This document shows, piece by piece, positions 35,056-47,180 of a stretch of DNA of 64,000 bases (position 1 is the stretch's first letter; the number at the start of each line of letters is the position of its first letter). The DNA comes from Liriodendron chinense. Taxonomy: Eukaryota; Streptophyta; Magnoliopsida; Magnoliales; Magnoliaceae. The stretch covers positions 2,905,501-2,969,500 of the forward strand of contig ML058466.1 of assembly GCA_003013855.2 (NCBI GenBank). Reading direction: 5' to 3'. The position numbers were made by a program, and so were the translations under genes. The notes under the pieces were generated by a model that was not told where the DNA came from, did not search any database, and was given only the letters and a program-made list of their open reading frames with translations.

Positions 35056-36370
35056 TAAGGTTGCCCTGCTCAATGCAAGCCAAGTGATACGGTTGTCCTA
35101 TAACTTAAAAAAATGGCTCAAGTCTTGTGGTGTAAATTGATTGATTAGTGTAGTGTTTGGATATTTTTCATTTTGAGTTGAATTGGGCATACTTGAACAT
35201 TGTGTAGTTGTTTAATCTTAGTGATTGAGTAGTGTGGCTAGTTTATGTCCCAATATTGTACCCGGGACCAACACAATTAACTTACAACTTTAGGTGAACT
35301 AGTCATAGGCCTCTCACATTTATCTAAAAGAGGAATACAACATATTTTGAACAACAAGGCGGATGGTGAAAATCGAGAGGACAATCCAATTGAAAATCCA
35401 ATTCCAAATCCAGTCAATTTAAATGGTAGGGAGAATCCTCTTTTTGAGGATGAAAATGACATTATAAATAGACCAGCATGTCATAGGATCATGCATGACT
35501 ATTTGCAACCAGTCTGCACAACCACACCGTCATGCATCGTACTTCCAACTAATGCTAAAAATATAGATTTCAAGCCGTGAATCATTCATCTTTTACCCAA
35601 GTTCCATGGGCTTGAATCTAAAAGCCCATTCCTCCACCTCAAAAAATTTAAAGAGGTGATGGCAAGGCTGCAAGTTAATAATATTAATGTTGATCATATC
35701 CGCCTCAAAATTTTTCTGTTTTCTCTCAAGGACCGGGCCAAGGCATTGCTTTATTCATTGAGGCCTAGGACTATTGATTCTTGGCAGACCATGAGCCGAG
35801 AATTCTTAAAGAAATATCTTCCCACGCACAAAATGAATACACTCAAACGGAACATTATGACATCTTCCAAAAGGAGAATGAAATATTTTTCCCATCTTAG
35901 GAAAGATTCAAGGAATTACTCGTAGCCTGCCCACACCATGGCTATGAGATTTGGCGAGTGCTTAGTTTTTTTTATAATGGTGTCAATTATGACACACGCC
36001 AGTTCATAGAAATGATGTGTGGAAGTCGTTTCCTTGACACCCAGCCTGAAGAAGCTTGGGACTTTCTAGATAAACTGGCAGAAAGTACACATTCATGGGG
36101 TACTTCCCGAAAAGTTGAAATTTCCAAACCCATCCAAAAAGAGAGGGGGGGATGTATTTGATCAACCTAGAAGAGGACGTGTAAGCCAGGGTGGCTAGTT
36201 TGTCAAGAAAGATCGAGGCCATAGAAATGGATAGAGTGAGTATGATTAAATCAAGTGGGCTCTCTAGTAGCTTTTGCAGCATTTGTGGGGGAAGTGACCA
36301 TGACCCACAAGGATGTCCAATAATTTCTGTTTTTCAAGACATGGTCACTGACTAAGCAAATGTAGTCAAT
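35056..36370 (+). pseudogene. Athila-B gag, first part
   Basis: After the TAA duplication and a short leader, 35347-36161 encodes the Athila capsid protein: IMHDYLQPVCTTTPSCIVLP, a stop at 35578, LLPKFHGLESKSPFLHLKKF, FLFSLKDRAKALLYSLRP, FLKKYLPTHKMNTLKRNI, AWDFLDKLAESTHSWGTS, and a knuckle-like SICGGSDHDPQGCP at about 36272. The frame shifts near 35880. It parallels gag of element A block by block. It is interrupted near 36371 by a CACTA-like element and resumes at 42781. Confidence 0.78.
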
Positions 36371-37059
36371 AACTACAACAAATATGAGTTTTTATAACAT
36401 CATTTTAACCTCGTTCGTCTAATGTACATTGTTAAAAGTACAATTTACCGTGTTCGCTCTAAAAATGCTGTCATTTGAAAGCTATAATTGAGGCATTTTT
36501 TTTACAGCGGTCGAAAAACGCTGTGAAAAAGAATTTATATTGGTTGGAAAACGTTGTTAAAAGGAATTTACAATGTTAAAAAAATGTTGTTAAAATTAAT
36601 TTACAGCGTGCGTACGAACGATGCAATATGTGTTACATACCACAACGGTCGGAAAACGCTATTAAAATGAATTTACAACGATCGAAAAATGCTGTGAAAA
36701 AAAAATTATAACGATCGAAAAATGCTGTTAAAAATAATTTACAGCGTGCGGACGAACGCTATAATATATCTTACATACCACACCGTGTTTAATCCACTGT
36801 TAAAAATGCTCGTAAGAACGCTGTTAAATATCGCATTTAACAACATGTTAAAATCGCTGTTAAATATAATTTTCACCCGCTAAAATAATCGTATCAAAGG
36901 TATTGAAAACACCCTGTGCATCGTTAATACATAAATAATTATTTGCGACCCACCACAAAGGAGCGTTACTTCAGTAAGACCCAGTAGGAAACATTGGATG
37001 CATGTAATTGAATACTGATAATTTTGGTGTGGTCGACTTGGGCGGTCGATCTGTCTCAT

Positions 37060-37140
37060 TTTATATATCATGCCCTATAAGGATCTGTCAAAACGTATGG
37101 ACGGAGTAGATAAACCACATACATCACGGTGTGCCTCACG
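37060..37140. repeat. GGGCCCAC fold-back arm
   Basis: atgccctataaggatctg to gataaaccacatacatcacgg is the inverted counterpart of 34638-34715. Only one arm is present. Confidence 0.55.
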
Positions 37141-37362
37141 AGCCCTTGACTGGACCGTCCATTTAGCCCCAATCCGCACAAAAAAAAGGCGTCCAAACCC
37201 CATTTCGCCACCATTTTGCAAATCCCTTCCCCCCTCTCTCTATCCAACCTTGATCTCTCTCCCACTCTCTCCCCATCACTCCCCATCACTCGATCCCCAC
37301 CTCTATCTCTGCTGCCGCTGGATTGGAATATTTCTTGCTGAAATTGCAGCTCAAGGAGGTCA

Positions 37363-37429
<67 letters not shown>

Positions 37430-38885
37430 GGCTGACCGAATGTCTACTTTCTGATCTTCTAATTGATTCGTACTGCTATTTCCATAAAAATCCACCGTTC
37501 ATCAGTTTCACAAGCTCATAATAAGATGGATCTCGAAATTGTAAATGGGCATTCCTCCGAGCTGCCCTGAAGAGTAGAATGACTTGTTTTCTCTCTGAGA
37601 TTTTCGTCCATCCTGATGTGATTCACTTGGGTGTTTAGAGAACCAAACGGAAAGAATGGTCTATTGTTATTGGTCTATCCATTTAATCTGGTGTGTTGAT
37701 TTCTAAATGGTTTGATTTACACAACAAAAGGACCAGAAAAATCCTTTACTTTTTTTATATGTTGGACGAATGGATGTTTTTGGACTCTAATGATGGGGAG
37801 GACATGGTAAGATGATGATCCAATGTATCCGATGGGCTGGCTGTTTTATATTGGCATTTTGTCAAACAAGTTAGATGCATTTTAGGTTTGCATTGTGGAT
37901 GTGGAAGGAACTAAAGAAGGCAACATTGAAAATGATGTGGTGTATAAGTGGTCATGAACTAATATACGTTTTGGTTTTGGAGTTGGCCGATGCATGTTCT
38001 GATACTGATTTCTTAAACCTCGCTGTTAATTATCTTAGACAGTGAGTCTGTGCTTACTTGAGTTTCAAAGCCTCGGTGAAAGCGGAAGGGTTGGTGTTAT
38101 CATTTAAAACCCTCCCTATATTGCTCGGAGAGAGGGAAAGATGATGATGGTGTTAATAATCTTAGGTTTCTATACACTAAAAACGCTCTATGCATTGCCT
38201 TTAGGATGTTTGTTGTAATGCCTATGATAATATGCTATATTGGTAACAACAAACGTGCACGTATGCAACCTGCTTGTTATATTGATTGAATGGATGGCAT
38301 ATTTAAACGTGTGATTTATTTTGGAGTATTACAATATTTATTTTGTTTTGACCCTTCAAACTAGAAAAAAAAATAAAACAAAAAATATGATATAGGATTT
38401 GATTCAGGGTTATGATTTAGGAGTTTTAATTTGGGGTTTTGATTTGGGGATTCGAGTTGGAGAAATGATTTAATCTTCTCTGTTTTGTTTGTTCCTTGAT
38501 TTGCTTGGTTGATGATGCATTAATTCTGACTCTATTTAACAAGCTTGCTTTTTTCCTCAACAGTTTGTTGGATGCTTAGAAATTCTTGATATTGTTTGCG
38601 ACTGAATTAATAGGAAATCGATACTTATACATACACCATTATCTGATTTTGTTACCATGACTTGACATTAATGTTATGCAGCCATGCTAGATGTAATGTA
38701 TTTTTCAATCTAAAAAAAGAACAGATTATCGTTATAAGTTTTTTCATATCCTTGGTGCATTTTCATTCTTTCAAGCAGTCAAAGTGAACACACACTTTCC
38801 CTCTCCTGCATTATAGTAGTGAAGTGTATGCTCCCAGTTCTATGCATCTGTTGCATACGATTGTTGGACCTTGCTTTATTGTTCT
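37141..38885. other. CT-rich leader-like sequence and unassigned non-coding
   Basis: 37200-37363 is C/T-rich like a plant 5' leader and is followed by a (TC)n run at 37364-37426. The rest is AT-rich with no recognised exon. Confidence 0.35.
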
Positions 38886-39078
38886 GTTTGCTCTCTCACT
38901 TTCCATGAATGGCAATAAACTACTGTTTGCTCTTCAGTTTTCATGAATGGCAACAAACTACTGTTTGCTCTCTCACTTTCCATGAATAGCGACAAACTAC
39001 TGTTTGCTCTACATTTTTCATGAATGATAACAAACTACTGTTTGCTCTCTCACTTTCCATGAATGGCAACAAACTATC
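38886..39078. repeat. Minisatellite, 38-39-bp units x5
   Basis: Starts of gtttgctct at 38886, 38925, 38963, 39002 and 39040, each followed by ttcatgaatggcaacaaact or a variant. Alternate units differ (ctctcactttcc versus cttcagtttt), suggesting a two-unit higher-order period. Confidence 0.88.
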
Positions 39079-39901
39079 TTCTGATTTTCCAGTTTCACGC
39101 TGCATATGCAACTTCTTTTTAATGCGTGAGAATATATTTCGGGTGGGCTCCTGACTATTGTCTATATAGTTGATACCATTCCCTTTTTGTGTCATTCTAC
39201 TCATGAGGATGGCTTTTAGTTATCTCATGGATTTTTATTTTTTTGTTATAGATTATCGTAGTTCAGCTGGAGTAGGGTCTGTTATACTATATGATTGTAA
39301 TTTACTTGAATCTATCCATCTTGACAGTTTTGACTTACTTCCATGCTCAAGATTTTCTTCTAAGGGTCTGCTATCTCCATATGCACTTTCATATGCGGCA
39401 TGTGGCCCTATCCATGATAATGAGCATGCACAAAATTCTGGCCGGTCCACTCATCAGTTAGGCCACCCCTAGACAAAGAGTGAGCAGCTTCAATAAAATT
39501 GCCCAATATCCACATTCAGCTTAAATGCATGGGGCCTGTCTAATAAGTAGATGGGCATAATCTTTGAATACGGTCATCTTCATGGGGGGAACCACTCATC
39601 AGGTAAGCAAAACATACATGTTGAATGTGGACCAAACAGTTACCATTTTATTTTTTTTTATATAAAAATCCTTTTTTTTTTTTTTTTTTTTGCATATATG
39701 CAAAGCCAACACTCCCAGATTTGTGGGCCAGCAGGAATATTGACAATTGGACTGCCACATGAACATCCCAGCACACGTGTGCCATTTTGGTTTGGCACTG
39801 CTTGGACTTAAATTGTGTAGTGTGCTTGAAGATCAGTCATCTTCAGAAAGACTAGACTATTTTTTTGTTATCTGGTTCTTTTGGTGGCCAAAATTGAAAT
39901 G

Positions 39902-39997
39902 ATGGCACCTGCCTCAAAGAACATTCCTACTATTACCTCCAAAAAGAAATCTGAATCAAGTGATAGCTCCTCTGAGAGTGAATTTGAGGAGGATGAG
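39902..39997 (+). pseudogene. Exon-like acidic segment (nucleolin-like composition)
   Basis: ATG at 39902 opens MAPASKNIPTITSKKKSESS and an acidic Ser/Glu tail (SSESEFEEDE), ending at a donor-like gag|gttagt. Composition resembles nucleolar acidic proteins, but composition alone cannot assign it. Located just upstream of the MAP65 exons on the same strand. Confidence 0.3.
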
Positions 39998-40107
39998 GTT
40001 AGTAGCTGTAAAAAAACATATTAATCTTGTTCTTACAGTAATATTCATATTTATGCCTGAAGGAAATGAATCCATGATACTAGTCTGAATCTTATGTGAC
40101 TAAATAG

Positions 40108-40247
40108 AGACACTCATGAAGTTGTGGAATCTCATGGACATTCCAGCGGATGAGCAAAAAAGATTTGACCATGTAACTCGCTTAATTTCTGCCAATGCTG
40201 ACGAGGTCTCAGGGAAAGGATTCCTTGCTGTGAATATCATTGAGCAG
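40108..40247 (+). pseudogene. Captured exon: MAP65 microtubule-bundling protein
   Basis: 140-bp exon between acceptor aaatag and donor gagcag|gtgatg. It reads ETLMKLWNLMDIPADEQKRF, DHVTRLISANADEV and FLAVNIIEQ, the conserved MAP65/Ase1/PRC1 block (LWNLMDxPxEEQxxFxHVT). MAP65 proteins cross-link antiparallel microtubules in the phragmoplast. The next exon follows at 40352 after a 104-bp GT-AG intron. Start and end of the gene are missing, so it is a gene fragment carried by the CACTA-like element. Confidence 0.8.
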
Positions 40248-40351
40248 GTGATGATCCTTCTTATTGTCTTTGGAAAATTTTATATATTGTAAGATGTTCC
40301 TTACAATTAGCTTGATTTCTTTCTTGTCTTTCTTTCACTTTTTACTGCTAG

Positions 40352-40398
40352 ATTGAAGGTAAAATCCAGAGGCTGAATACTCTGAAACCTAGCAAAAT
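40352..40398 (+). pseudogene. Captured exon: MAP65, following exon
   Basis: After acceptor ctgctag the frame reads IEGKIQRLNTLKPSKI, matching the MAP65 helix E-x-E-V-x-R-L-x-x-L-K-x-S-K-M. Similarity is lost after about 40398. The intron retains natural borders, so capture was at DNA level rather than from mRNA. Confidence 0.65.
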
Positions 40399-40399
40399 C

Positions 40400-42190
40400 C
40401 CTTCTTATTGTCTTTCTCCTCAGTCTTATAGATTTTGGTTTGCCTCCATTCACAATTGTTTTTTAATTTCCTTATCTAACATTGGCAGACATCAAATGGT
40501 TAGCTATTCTGGAGCATTCTGTTTAAATCTGCATCAATATTAATAAATATATTCCGACAACTATATTCCCTCTTTTCTTGGAGAGTCTTAGCCATGGCAC
40601 TCAAGTATGAAAAGACAATGGACAATCCTCAAAATCATGGTTGAGATAAGAATCAAGCTCCCTTTTTTTTCTCAACCAGGATCTTTCTAGCATTGTGTTG
40701 TCCATCCTTTATTTTTGTCTTTTTCTTGCTTTTTTTGGTTTTTTTTCCTTTTCCTTCGAAACAATGCCTTCATATTTTGAATTTCTTGCTTCTGGATCAA
40801 GTTGTTTAGGCTAGGAGAATTGGCATCTACAAGGTATGGTTTCTAACTTTTTCCCCTATTGGTTTTTTGTGTCCCTCAATGTTTTCCATGAGAAACTAGA
40901 AGTAAGATTTCCTGTTTAATTCTCTTGTAGAATAAAGAACGCACGGATCTAATCGGCAGGGTCTCTCTTTTCTGTTGGATGGGTTCTTCAGCCTGTACCA
41001 CCTTGATTGAGATTTGTCCTCCAACTTTCCTATTTAACAAGCTACAAGTGACTTGTTCCCATAATGCATGAATAACATTTTAGAAATTCCCATCCCTGAA
41101 TTGTTGGGATAAAGATGATTACGGTGTCAGTGCCTAGCTCATGTGTTGACCATAGTGCCTTGTCTTGAGTGATTCTGATCATTTGTTTCTTAAGGTAATG
41201 ATTTAGAGATTCTTCATGTTCAAGCATCAAGAAGAATATGGTGTACATTAAAGTCTTATTGATACCATATGTTTCTGATTTTGTGGTTCTTATGTGACTA
41301 ATGAGCACAGGTCTCATGGCTTTCATTCTCCCAACTGACATTTTGCATTTTACCACCAAACTAGGCCCATGGCTCAGTTTAAGTCTGATTCATATTAGAA
41401 CTATGCTTAGAATAACTTTTTACACTTTCGACAATTTGGACTGTTGAAATAGGGGACTTTTGCTGGGTGATCACTTCGATGCACGTGGCACCCTGGGAAT
41501 TCACGGCTTCGGAACTAGCAGTTCTATTGAGGTCTGATTTCATTTTAATTTCAAATTATTTTCTTGAATTTTGATTATATATAAGTTCTATTCAAGTCTG
41601 ATTTCATCCTACTTCTGGATTATTTTCTCTAATTTTGATTATGACAGCCTCCAATGTAATTTGAAGTTTCATTTTATAATCTAGATAACTTTGCTTGCGT
41701 TTCTCTAATCTAGGTGTGGCTACATGCTAGATTAATCTCTATGCTGGTGGTGTCTGCTTGCTATGGTTTTGTAGGTCAAGCACTGGATTAACCTACAGTG
41801 TTAGCAAAAGCCTATTCGTTTTTACCTATTTTCACCCCAAATTAATATTCAAAATGTTTGAGGCTAAGCCTAAAATATGGCTGACATGAACTAGGACATA
41901 ATCATATTGGTTGCTAGATTTATGCGCTCTTTGATGCCATTGATTAGGTGGGCCAAAGAGAAGAGATAAGAGAGGAAAGGAAAAGAACGAAGGAGTAGAG
42001 AAGAAGAAGAGCTCCCTTAGTATATTGTCCATTTATTAGCTAGATTTTTGTCAAAATTTGCTGCTTTTGAAAAATATGTTGGAATTATAAAACTGATTCT
42101 ATTCTGATTTATAATAGTGTGAACATTTTATAGGGTATGGTCTAGATTTATGTGCTTTGGATTTATAAATTTTCTAATAATAAGATTTCT
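40400..42190. other. CACTA-like interior, unassigned
   Basis: T-rich intron-like sequence; no further MAP65 exon recognised. cttggttgag at about 40640 and small repeats (ttctattgaggtctgatttc / ttctattcaagtctgatttc at about 41522 and 41586) are present. Confidence 0.3.
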
Positions 42191-42780
42191 TTAGGTGGAA
42201 TGGGCAAATGAATGCATTAATTATCATAGTTTAAATTATATGCGATTTTTTTGGTGATTTTGTGATTCTGATTTGACTAATGAACATAGGGGTAACAAAA
42301 AAATAAAAGAACTATTTACAATGGGACTTCACTGTTGTTAATACTTCCTTTTACGGCGGGCCATTCCAATTGTGAACTTTTGAACTCCTGATCATTTACA
42401 ACAGGCATTAACCGTTGTAAATAACAACACTTTTTTTTTTTTTTTCCCAATTGGGCTATGTTATTTGAAAACATTTAAACAACATACAATGCATGCTGTG
42501 AAAGACGTTTTCACAACATCAATTGTTCGTCGTTGAAGATCTTTTTTACAACGTTTTGCTAATGCTATAAAAATATTTGCTTACAACATTTTTTTGCACC
42601 CCTTTGAAAATGTTTTAACAACATGCGTTGCACATCGTGGAAGATTTTTTTTAACGGCGTTCTTTGAACATTGTAAAATGTTCGTCACTTATAACAACAT
42701 GGGGTTCAACAACATTTCACCGCACGCTGTGAAAGCCCTTTCACGACATTTTTTTTAACGTTGTTAAAAGCGATATTTGT

Positions 42781-43270
42781 TGTATCCACGTCTAGGGAAT
42801 TAACCCTAACTGGAGGAATCATCCTAACTTTAGCTGGCAAAATGGACCACAAATTAATGCGCCCAATGCACCCCAAGGGCCTCAACAAAATAATTTCTTT
42901 GGGGCACACAACAATGCACCCCAAGGGCCTCAACAAAACAATTTCTTTGGGGCACACAACAATGCACGATACGTGCCCCCACGAAAAAGATCATCTGTGG
43001 AGGATGCATTGAACGCATTCATAAATACCCAGGCTCAAATGAATCAGTCTTTATTTAAGCGAACCAAGAACTTAAGTCGGCGATGGTTAGAATCGAGACT
43101 CAACTCAACGCTAGGGAGAAAGGCACGCTTCCCTCTCAACCAGTGCGTAACCCTAGAAATGTGCACTTTGTAGGAGAATTAAGGTCATCTGAGCCCCACC
43201 ATGAACAGGCCAAGTCCATTATCACCTTGAGAAATGGCAAAATTATTGAAAATAATATTCCATAACTGGT
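42781..43270 (+). pseudogene. Athila-B gag, C-terminal part
   Basis: 42803 onward reads NPNWRNHPNFSWQNG, the hallmark Athila hinge, then a Pro/Gln/Asn-rich stretch carrying a 48-bp (16-codon) tandem duplication (gcaccccaagggcctcaac at 42868 and 42916). It continues SSVEDALNAFINTQAQMNQS, shifts frame near 43080, MVRIETQLNAREKGTLPSQP and IITLRNGKIIENNIP, with a stop at 43263. This is the same segment as 7885-8170 in element A. Confidence 0.8.
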
Positions 43271-44120
43271 AGAGATACTGGATGATGAGCCCACTTCTCA
43301 AGATAATAGTGAACCGACTAGTGTTTGTGCGTCGCAACAAGAGGAGGAGACTAAGTCATATAAGCCTCCAATCCCCTTCCCATCTAGGCTTCGAACCCCC
43401 ACCATCCCTATGAAGTATCAAGATATTTTGAATGTTCTCCAAAAGGTGACAGTGAACATTCCTCTTTTGGATGCGATCAAATAAATTCCATCGTATGCCA
43501 AGTATTTGAAAGACATGTGCATTGTGAGACGTAAATTAAATGTGCATAAGAAGACCTTCCTTAGTGAGAAAGTGAGTGTAATAATTCAACACAAGGCCTA
43601 CCCAAATACGAGGATCCAGGAAGCCCCACTATCTCTTGCATAATTCGAAATTTTCAGGTTGAGCATGCACTATTAGATTTGGGTGCAAGTGTCAATCTAG
43701 TGTCATTTTCGGTTTATCAACAATTAGGGTTGGTTGAGTTAAAACCAACCGCAATCACATGACAACTCGCCGGCCACTCAATTAAGGTACCGAGGGGAAT
43801 AGTAGAGGACATGTTGTCAAAATTGAAAAGTTTTATTTCCCCGTGGATTTTATTGTGCTTGACACTGAGCCATGTGCGAACTCTAGCACTCAAGTTCCCA
43901 TTATCTTACGCTGGCCATTCCTAGCCACCTCAAATGCTATTATTAATTGTAGGAATGTAATGATGAAACTATCATTTGGCAACATGACATTGGAATTAAA
44001 TATTTCCAACTTATGTAAGTAGCCCATGGGTGAAAATGAAATACATGAGCTGAATTTTGTGGACTACTTGCTAGATGAAGGGGAATGTGAGTCTAGCCTA
44101 TCTGAGGAGTTAAATGATGT
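43271..44120 (+). pseudogene. Athila-B linker and protease
   Basis: The linker reads YKPPIPFPSRLRTP, VNIPLLDAIK, a stop in place of Gln at about 43483, then IPSYAKYLKDMC. The retropepsin follows: HALLDLGASVNLVSFSVYQQ, ELKPTAIT, a stop, GHSIKVPRGIVEDM. DLGAS is the active-site motif. The frame runs on (LSEELNDV) into 44116-44120 (gatgt), where Tat-1 is inserted, and continues at 55812. It has at least three stops and is not functional. Confidence 0.8.
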
Positions 44121-44911
44121 TGTTATAGGATAAAGTTATTCGTTGAAGGAATGTGAGCAATATGTGATTAGCGAGCGCCTCTCTCTAAAGTCGCGACCAG
44201 CATGCTCAGTCACGAGCATTCCTCACTTATACTTTGTATGTGATCTCAGACCTCCGACCGCATCTCCGCATGCGAGCAGCTCAGCTCGGGCTCATTAAAA
44301 GAGGTCGCATCCCCGCATGCGAGCAGCTCAGCTCGGGCTCGTTAAAAGAGGTCGCGTCTCCTCATGCGAGCAGCTTGGCTCGGGCTCATTAAAAGAGGTC
44401 GCATCTCCGCATGCGAGCAGCTTGGCTCGCAGTCATTAAACGAGGTTATCTTTGAGCCCGAGTATTCATCGTTTATTTAGTATCAGCAGCCCGTATAGAC
44501 CGGCTTTGGTTCGTCTCTATTCATAATTCTATATCACAGAAGCCTCTCATTAAGGAACGTAATCGACTAGAAGTCTAAAGTGGATATGCCATCTTCTCAT
44601 CTAAGAATTAGGAGGATAAGCTTCTCATCTCCCTAAATCAGGAGTGATCTTAACAGCTTGCGTAACACACTGGACTAGCCGGATCTATATAAATGGATAG
44701 TCTCATCGATGATAAAGGTACACAATTTTTAAGCCTACGTCACATACTTCATCTTACTATCAAGTCATCTTTGACTTAAGCTTCGGAGGGCCAACGGCCA
44801 AACGCCGGCCACCCTTAGCTTTTCTTCTTTGGCTTTCAGGTTAAGAGGAGAGCTTCCTTGAAAGGAGGGTGAACGTCTGGAGGAGCCTGTTACCAGAATC
44901 AAACGTTAATA
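44121..44911 (+). repeat. 5' LTR of Tat-1
   Basis: 791 bp, TGTTATAGGATAAAG to cgttaata, the same length as the 3' LTR at 55021-55811. Flanked on the left by target duplication gatgt (44116-44120). Contains about four 48-bp units (44259-44450) with core gcatgcgagcagctcagctc. tatataaatgg at about 44687 is a likely TATA. The first ~430 bp differ from the 3' LTR at roughly 34 positions by eye, mostly transitions. Confidence 0.95.
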
Positions 44912-44931
44912 GATTGACGCCGTCTGTGGGA
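44912..44931 (+). promoter_or_regulatory. Primer-binding site of Tat-1
   Basis: gattgacgccgtctgtggga, close to the TTGGCGCCGTCTGTGGGAA form common in Tat-type gypsy elements, immediately after the LTR. Confidence 0.7.
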
Positions 44932-44980
44932 AATCTTTCAGAATTCAATCCATTCTCATCACTAATCGTTATCTCCCACT

Positions 44981-46440
44981 ATGCCTCCTAAAAAGATGGC
45001 TCATCCTTCCACTTCAAGGCAGATGTGACCTCCACCTGACATCCCTGAACTAGTGTTCAATCTACCTCAGAGCGCTTCGACGGGCATTCCCCCGATAGAG
45101 TCCAATCTTTCGTCACAGAATCCATTTCACGATGTATCTGGCGGTCACGATGACATTATGTGTTTCGTCGGAGACACACTTCTTACCCTCAAAGCTGGGC
45201 TTTAAACCTTATTTAATCGGTTTGATCAGTATTTTCCTGAACCACAGCAACCTCCAGAAGGGCCACCACTACGATCTGTACCAGTAGTCTCCATACATTC
45301 TGCAGGTGAACCACGAACTCAGTAAAATCCTCCTTCGAATCGAATGCCACTTGGCAATCATGTTCCGGCACCCCCTCCACAATCTATACACTCCAGTACC
45401 TCTCGGCAACAATGATCTCAGGGATCTGCTGTTGAAACCTCGAGTTACACTTTACCTTGGGAAGGAGATCTCAAGAGAATCGAAGATCGCTTCGCCGATA
45501 TGGAGCAACGGTATCGGTCTAACCTTCCACCTATTGCTTTTGCATCAATCCACCAATCTGAACCTCCCTTCACCCGCGAGGTTATGGAGGCCCCTTTGCC
45601 TAAAAAATATCGAACGCTTAGCATCATCCCGTATATAGGTATCGGCGATCCTCCCGAACATCTGGAGACGTATAGGTCTCTCATGAAGTTAGAAGAATAT
45701 GGTTCAGAAATTATGTGTAGGGCTTTTTCCTTAACTCTAAAGGATGTAGCACGTACATGGTTTCGAGGCCTAAAACCTCGGTCTATCGAATCCTTCTCCC
45801 AATTATCGGATCACTTTCTCTCTCAATTCATATGAAGCATCCATACCAAAAAGCCTGCATCTCATTTAACTGATCTAAAGCAACAACATGGGGAAATAAT
45901 TAAGGAGTTCACAGTTCGGTTCACTACAGAAGCCATCCAGACTGAAGGTTATACTGAAGACAAAGGCCTCGCTGCCCTTATAGCAAGAATCACCAGCGAG
46001 AAATTCCGACTCGCCCTACATAAAAACCCTCCTAAGACCATGACTGAATTCCAAGCCAAGGCTCAAAAATACATTAATGCAAAAGAAGTTGCTTTGACGC
46101 ATCACGGTATACGAGGGAAGAAACGTAAGTCTGAGGAGATCTCTTCCTCTGATAAGAAATACCGGTGCAATCAGTGGGATCGTTCCCCTAAAAAACCTAA
46201 CTTCGGTAAATATCATAACTATACACCTCTCAATCAATCTCCTGAGAAAGTATTAATGGTGATAAAGCATAAATCTTATGTGAAGTGGCCTCCAAGGATC
46301 AAGTCCAATCCTGAAAAAGAGACAAGAGAAAGTTATGCTATTTCCACAAAGATCATGAGCATAACACCCAAGATTGTATATCCCTGAAAGATCACATGGA
46401 AGCTCTTATTCAGAAGGGACATTTTCGGGATTACGTTGCA
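44981..46440 (+). pseudogene. Tat-1 gag
   Basis: ATG at 44981 (MPPKKMAHPSTSRQM, then TGA at about 45026). The capsid domain is clearest at 45560-46090: PFTREVMEAPLPKKYRTLSI, HLETYRSLMKLEEYGSEIMC, FSLTLKDVARTWFRGLKPRS, a stop at 45833-45835, LAALIARITSEKFRLALHKN, EFQAKAQKYINAKE. A knuckle-like CYFHKDHEHNTQDC lies at about 46338-46380, followed by LKDHMEALIQKGHF. Gag would form the particle that packages genomic RNA. Multiple stops and shifts make this copy inactive. Confidence 0.85.
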
Positions 46441-47180
46441 TAACAGGATCCGTCACCTAAAAGAATCGATACCCTCGTCACAAAGAAAAAAGTCGCCTCA
46501 ACATCATCCTCCACAAGAAGATACGGAACCCACTGGTGAAATCCGGACCATTGCTGGAGGTCCATCTTGCGAGGGAGATTCTCAAGCTTCAAGAAAAGCA
46601 TATGCTCCTAAGGCGTCTCGAAAGCCTCAACATATTTATTGGCTTAAAAAATCATCCGATATATCAAATCCTAGCCATCATCCAATCTCTTTTTCTCTTG
46701 AAGATGCTGAAGGGATTCATTTCCCTCACGAGGACTCCATCGTGGTCGCGTTAAAGGTATTAAACTATTTAACTCATCGTATTATGTTGGATACAAGTAG
46801 CTCCGCTGATGTCCTTGGAAGCTTTCAATAAAATGGCACTTGTTAGAAATTTACTCAAACTTATCTCCACTCCCCTCGTCGGCTTCGGAGGCGAAGTTGT
46901 AACACCAGAAGGAAGCATCGACCTTCCTGTTACCTTTGGAGAAAGTCCAGCCAAAACTACAGTCTTGTTAATTTCCTTGTGGTGGATCGAAGATCAGCGT
47001 ACAGTGCTATTTTGGGTCGACCCTCTCACCAAAATAGGAGCAGCTTTACACCCCCTGTATCTGTGCATCAAGTTCCCTACTCCAAGCGGAGTCGGGGTAA
47101 TACGAGGGAATTAGAAAGAAGCTCGAGCATGTTACAAAATCACCGTACAAGATCGAAAAAATGCCCAAGCAACTCCTATT
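46441..47180 (+). pseudogene. Tat-1 protease region
   Basis: TGEIRTIAGGPSCEGDS (about 46529) is the Tat pre-protease motif. ISFSLEDAEGIHFPHEDSIV and then MLDTSSSADVL (about 46785) mark the retropepsin active site, D-T-G having become D-T-S. After a frameshift at about 46810 come LISTPLVGFGGEVVTPEGSI and LPVTFGESP. The nucleic-acid frame then shifts again in the NFLVVDRRSAYSAILGRP segment. The protease would cut Gag-Pol; here it is broken. Confidence 0.78.

Larger units (their letters stand above)
36371..42780. mobile_element. CACTA-like element, about 6.4 kb, carrying MAP65 exons
   Basis: The left end aactacaacaaatatgag and the right end, reverse-complemented, ggatacaacaaatatcg share TACAACAAATAT. 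Next to each are dense subterminal repeats: gctgttaaa, gaaaaacgctgt and tacagcg at 36410-36880; acaacat, gttgtaaa and cgttgtt at 42300-42770. Expected CACTA ends look mutated (aacta; tatcc), and I cannot identify a 3-bp duplication, so boundaries are approximate. No transposase is seen. Cargo: MAP65 exons, an acidic exon, a minisatellite. Athila-B gag resumes on the right. Confidence 0.6.

Noticed and set aside
36400..36880. Short regularly spaced repeats that could suggest a CRISPR array
   Set aside because: Units occur in both orientations with irregular spacing; they are CACTA subterminal repeats in a plant genome.
45306..45638. 110-codon frame in the Tat-1 gag region
   Set aside because: Shadow of the gag frame; the real capsid motifs are in the frame beginning near 45500.
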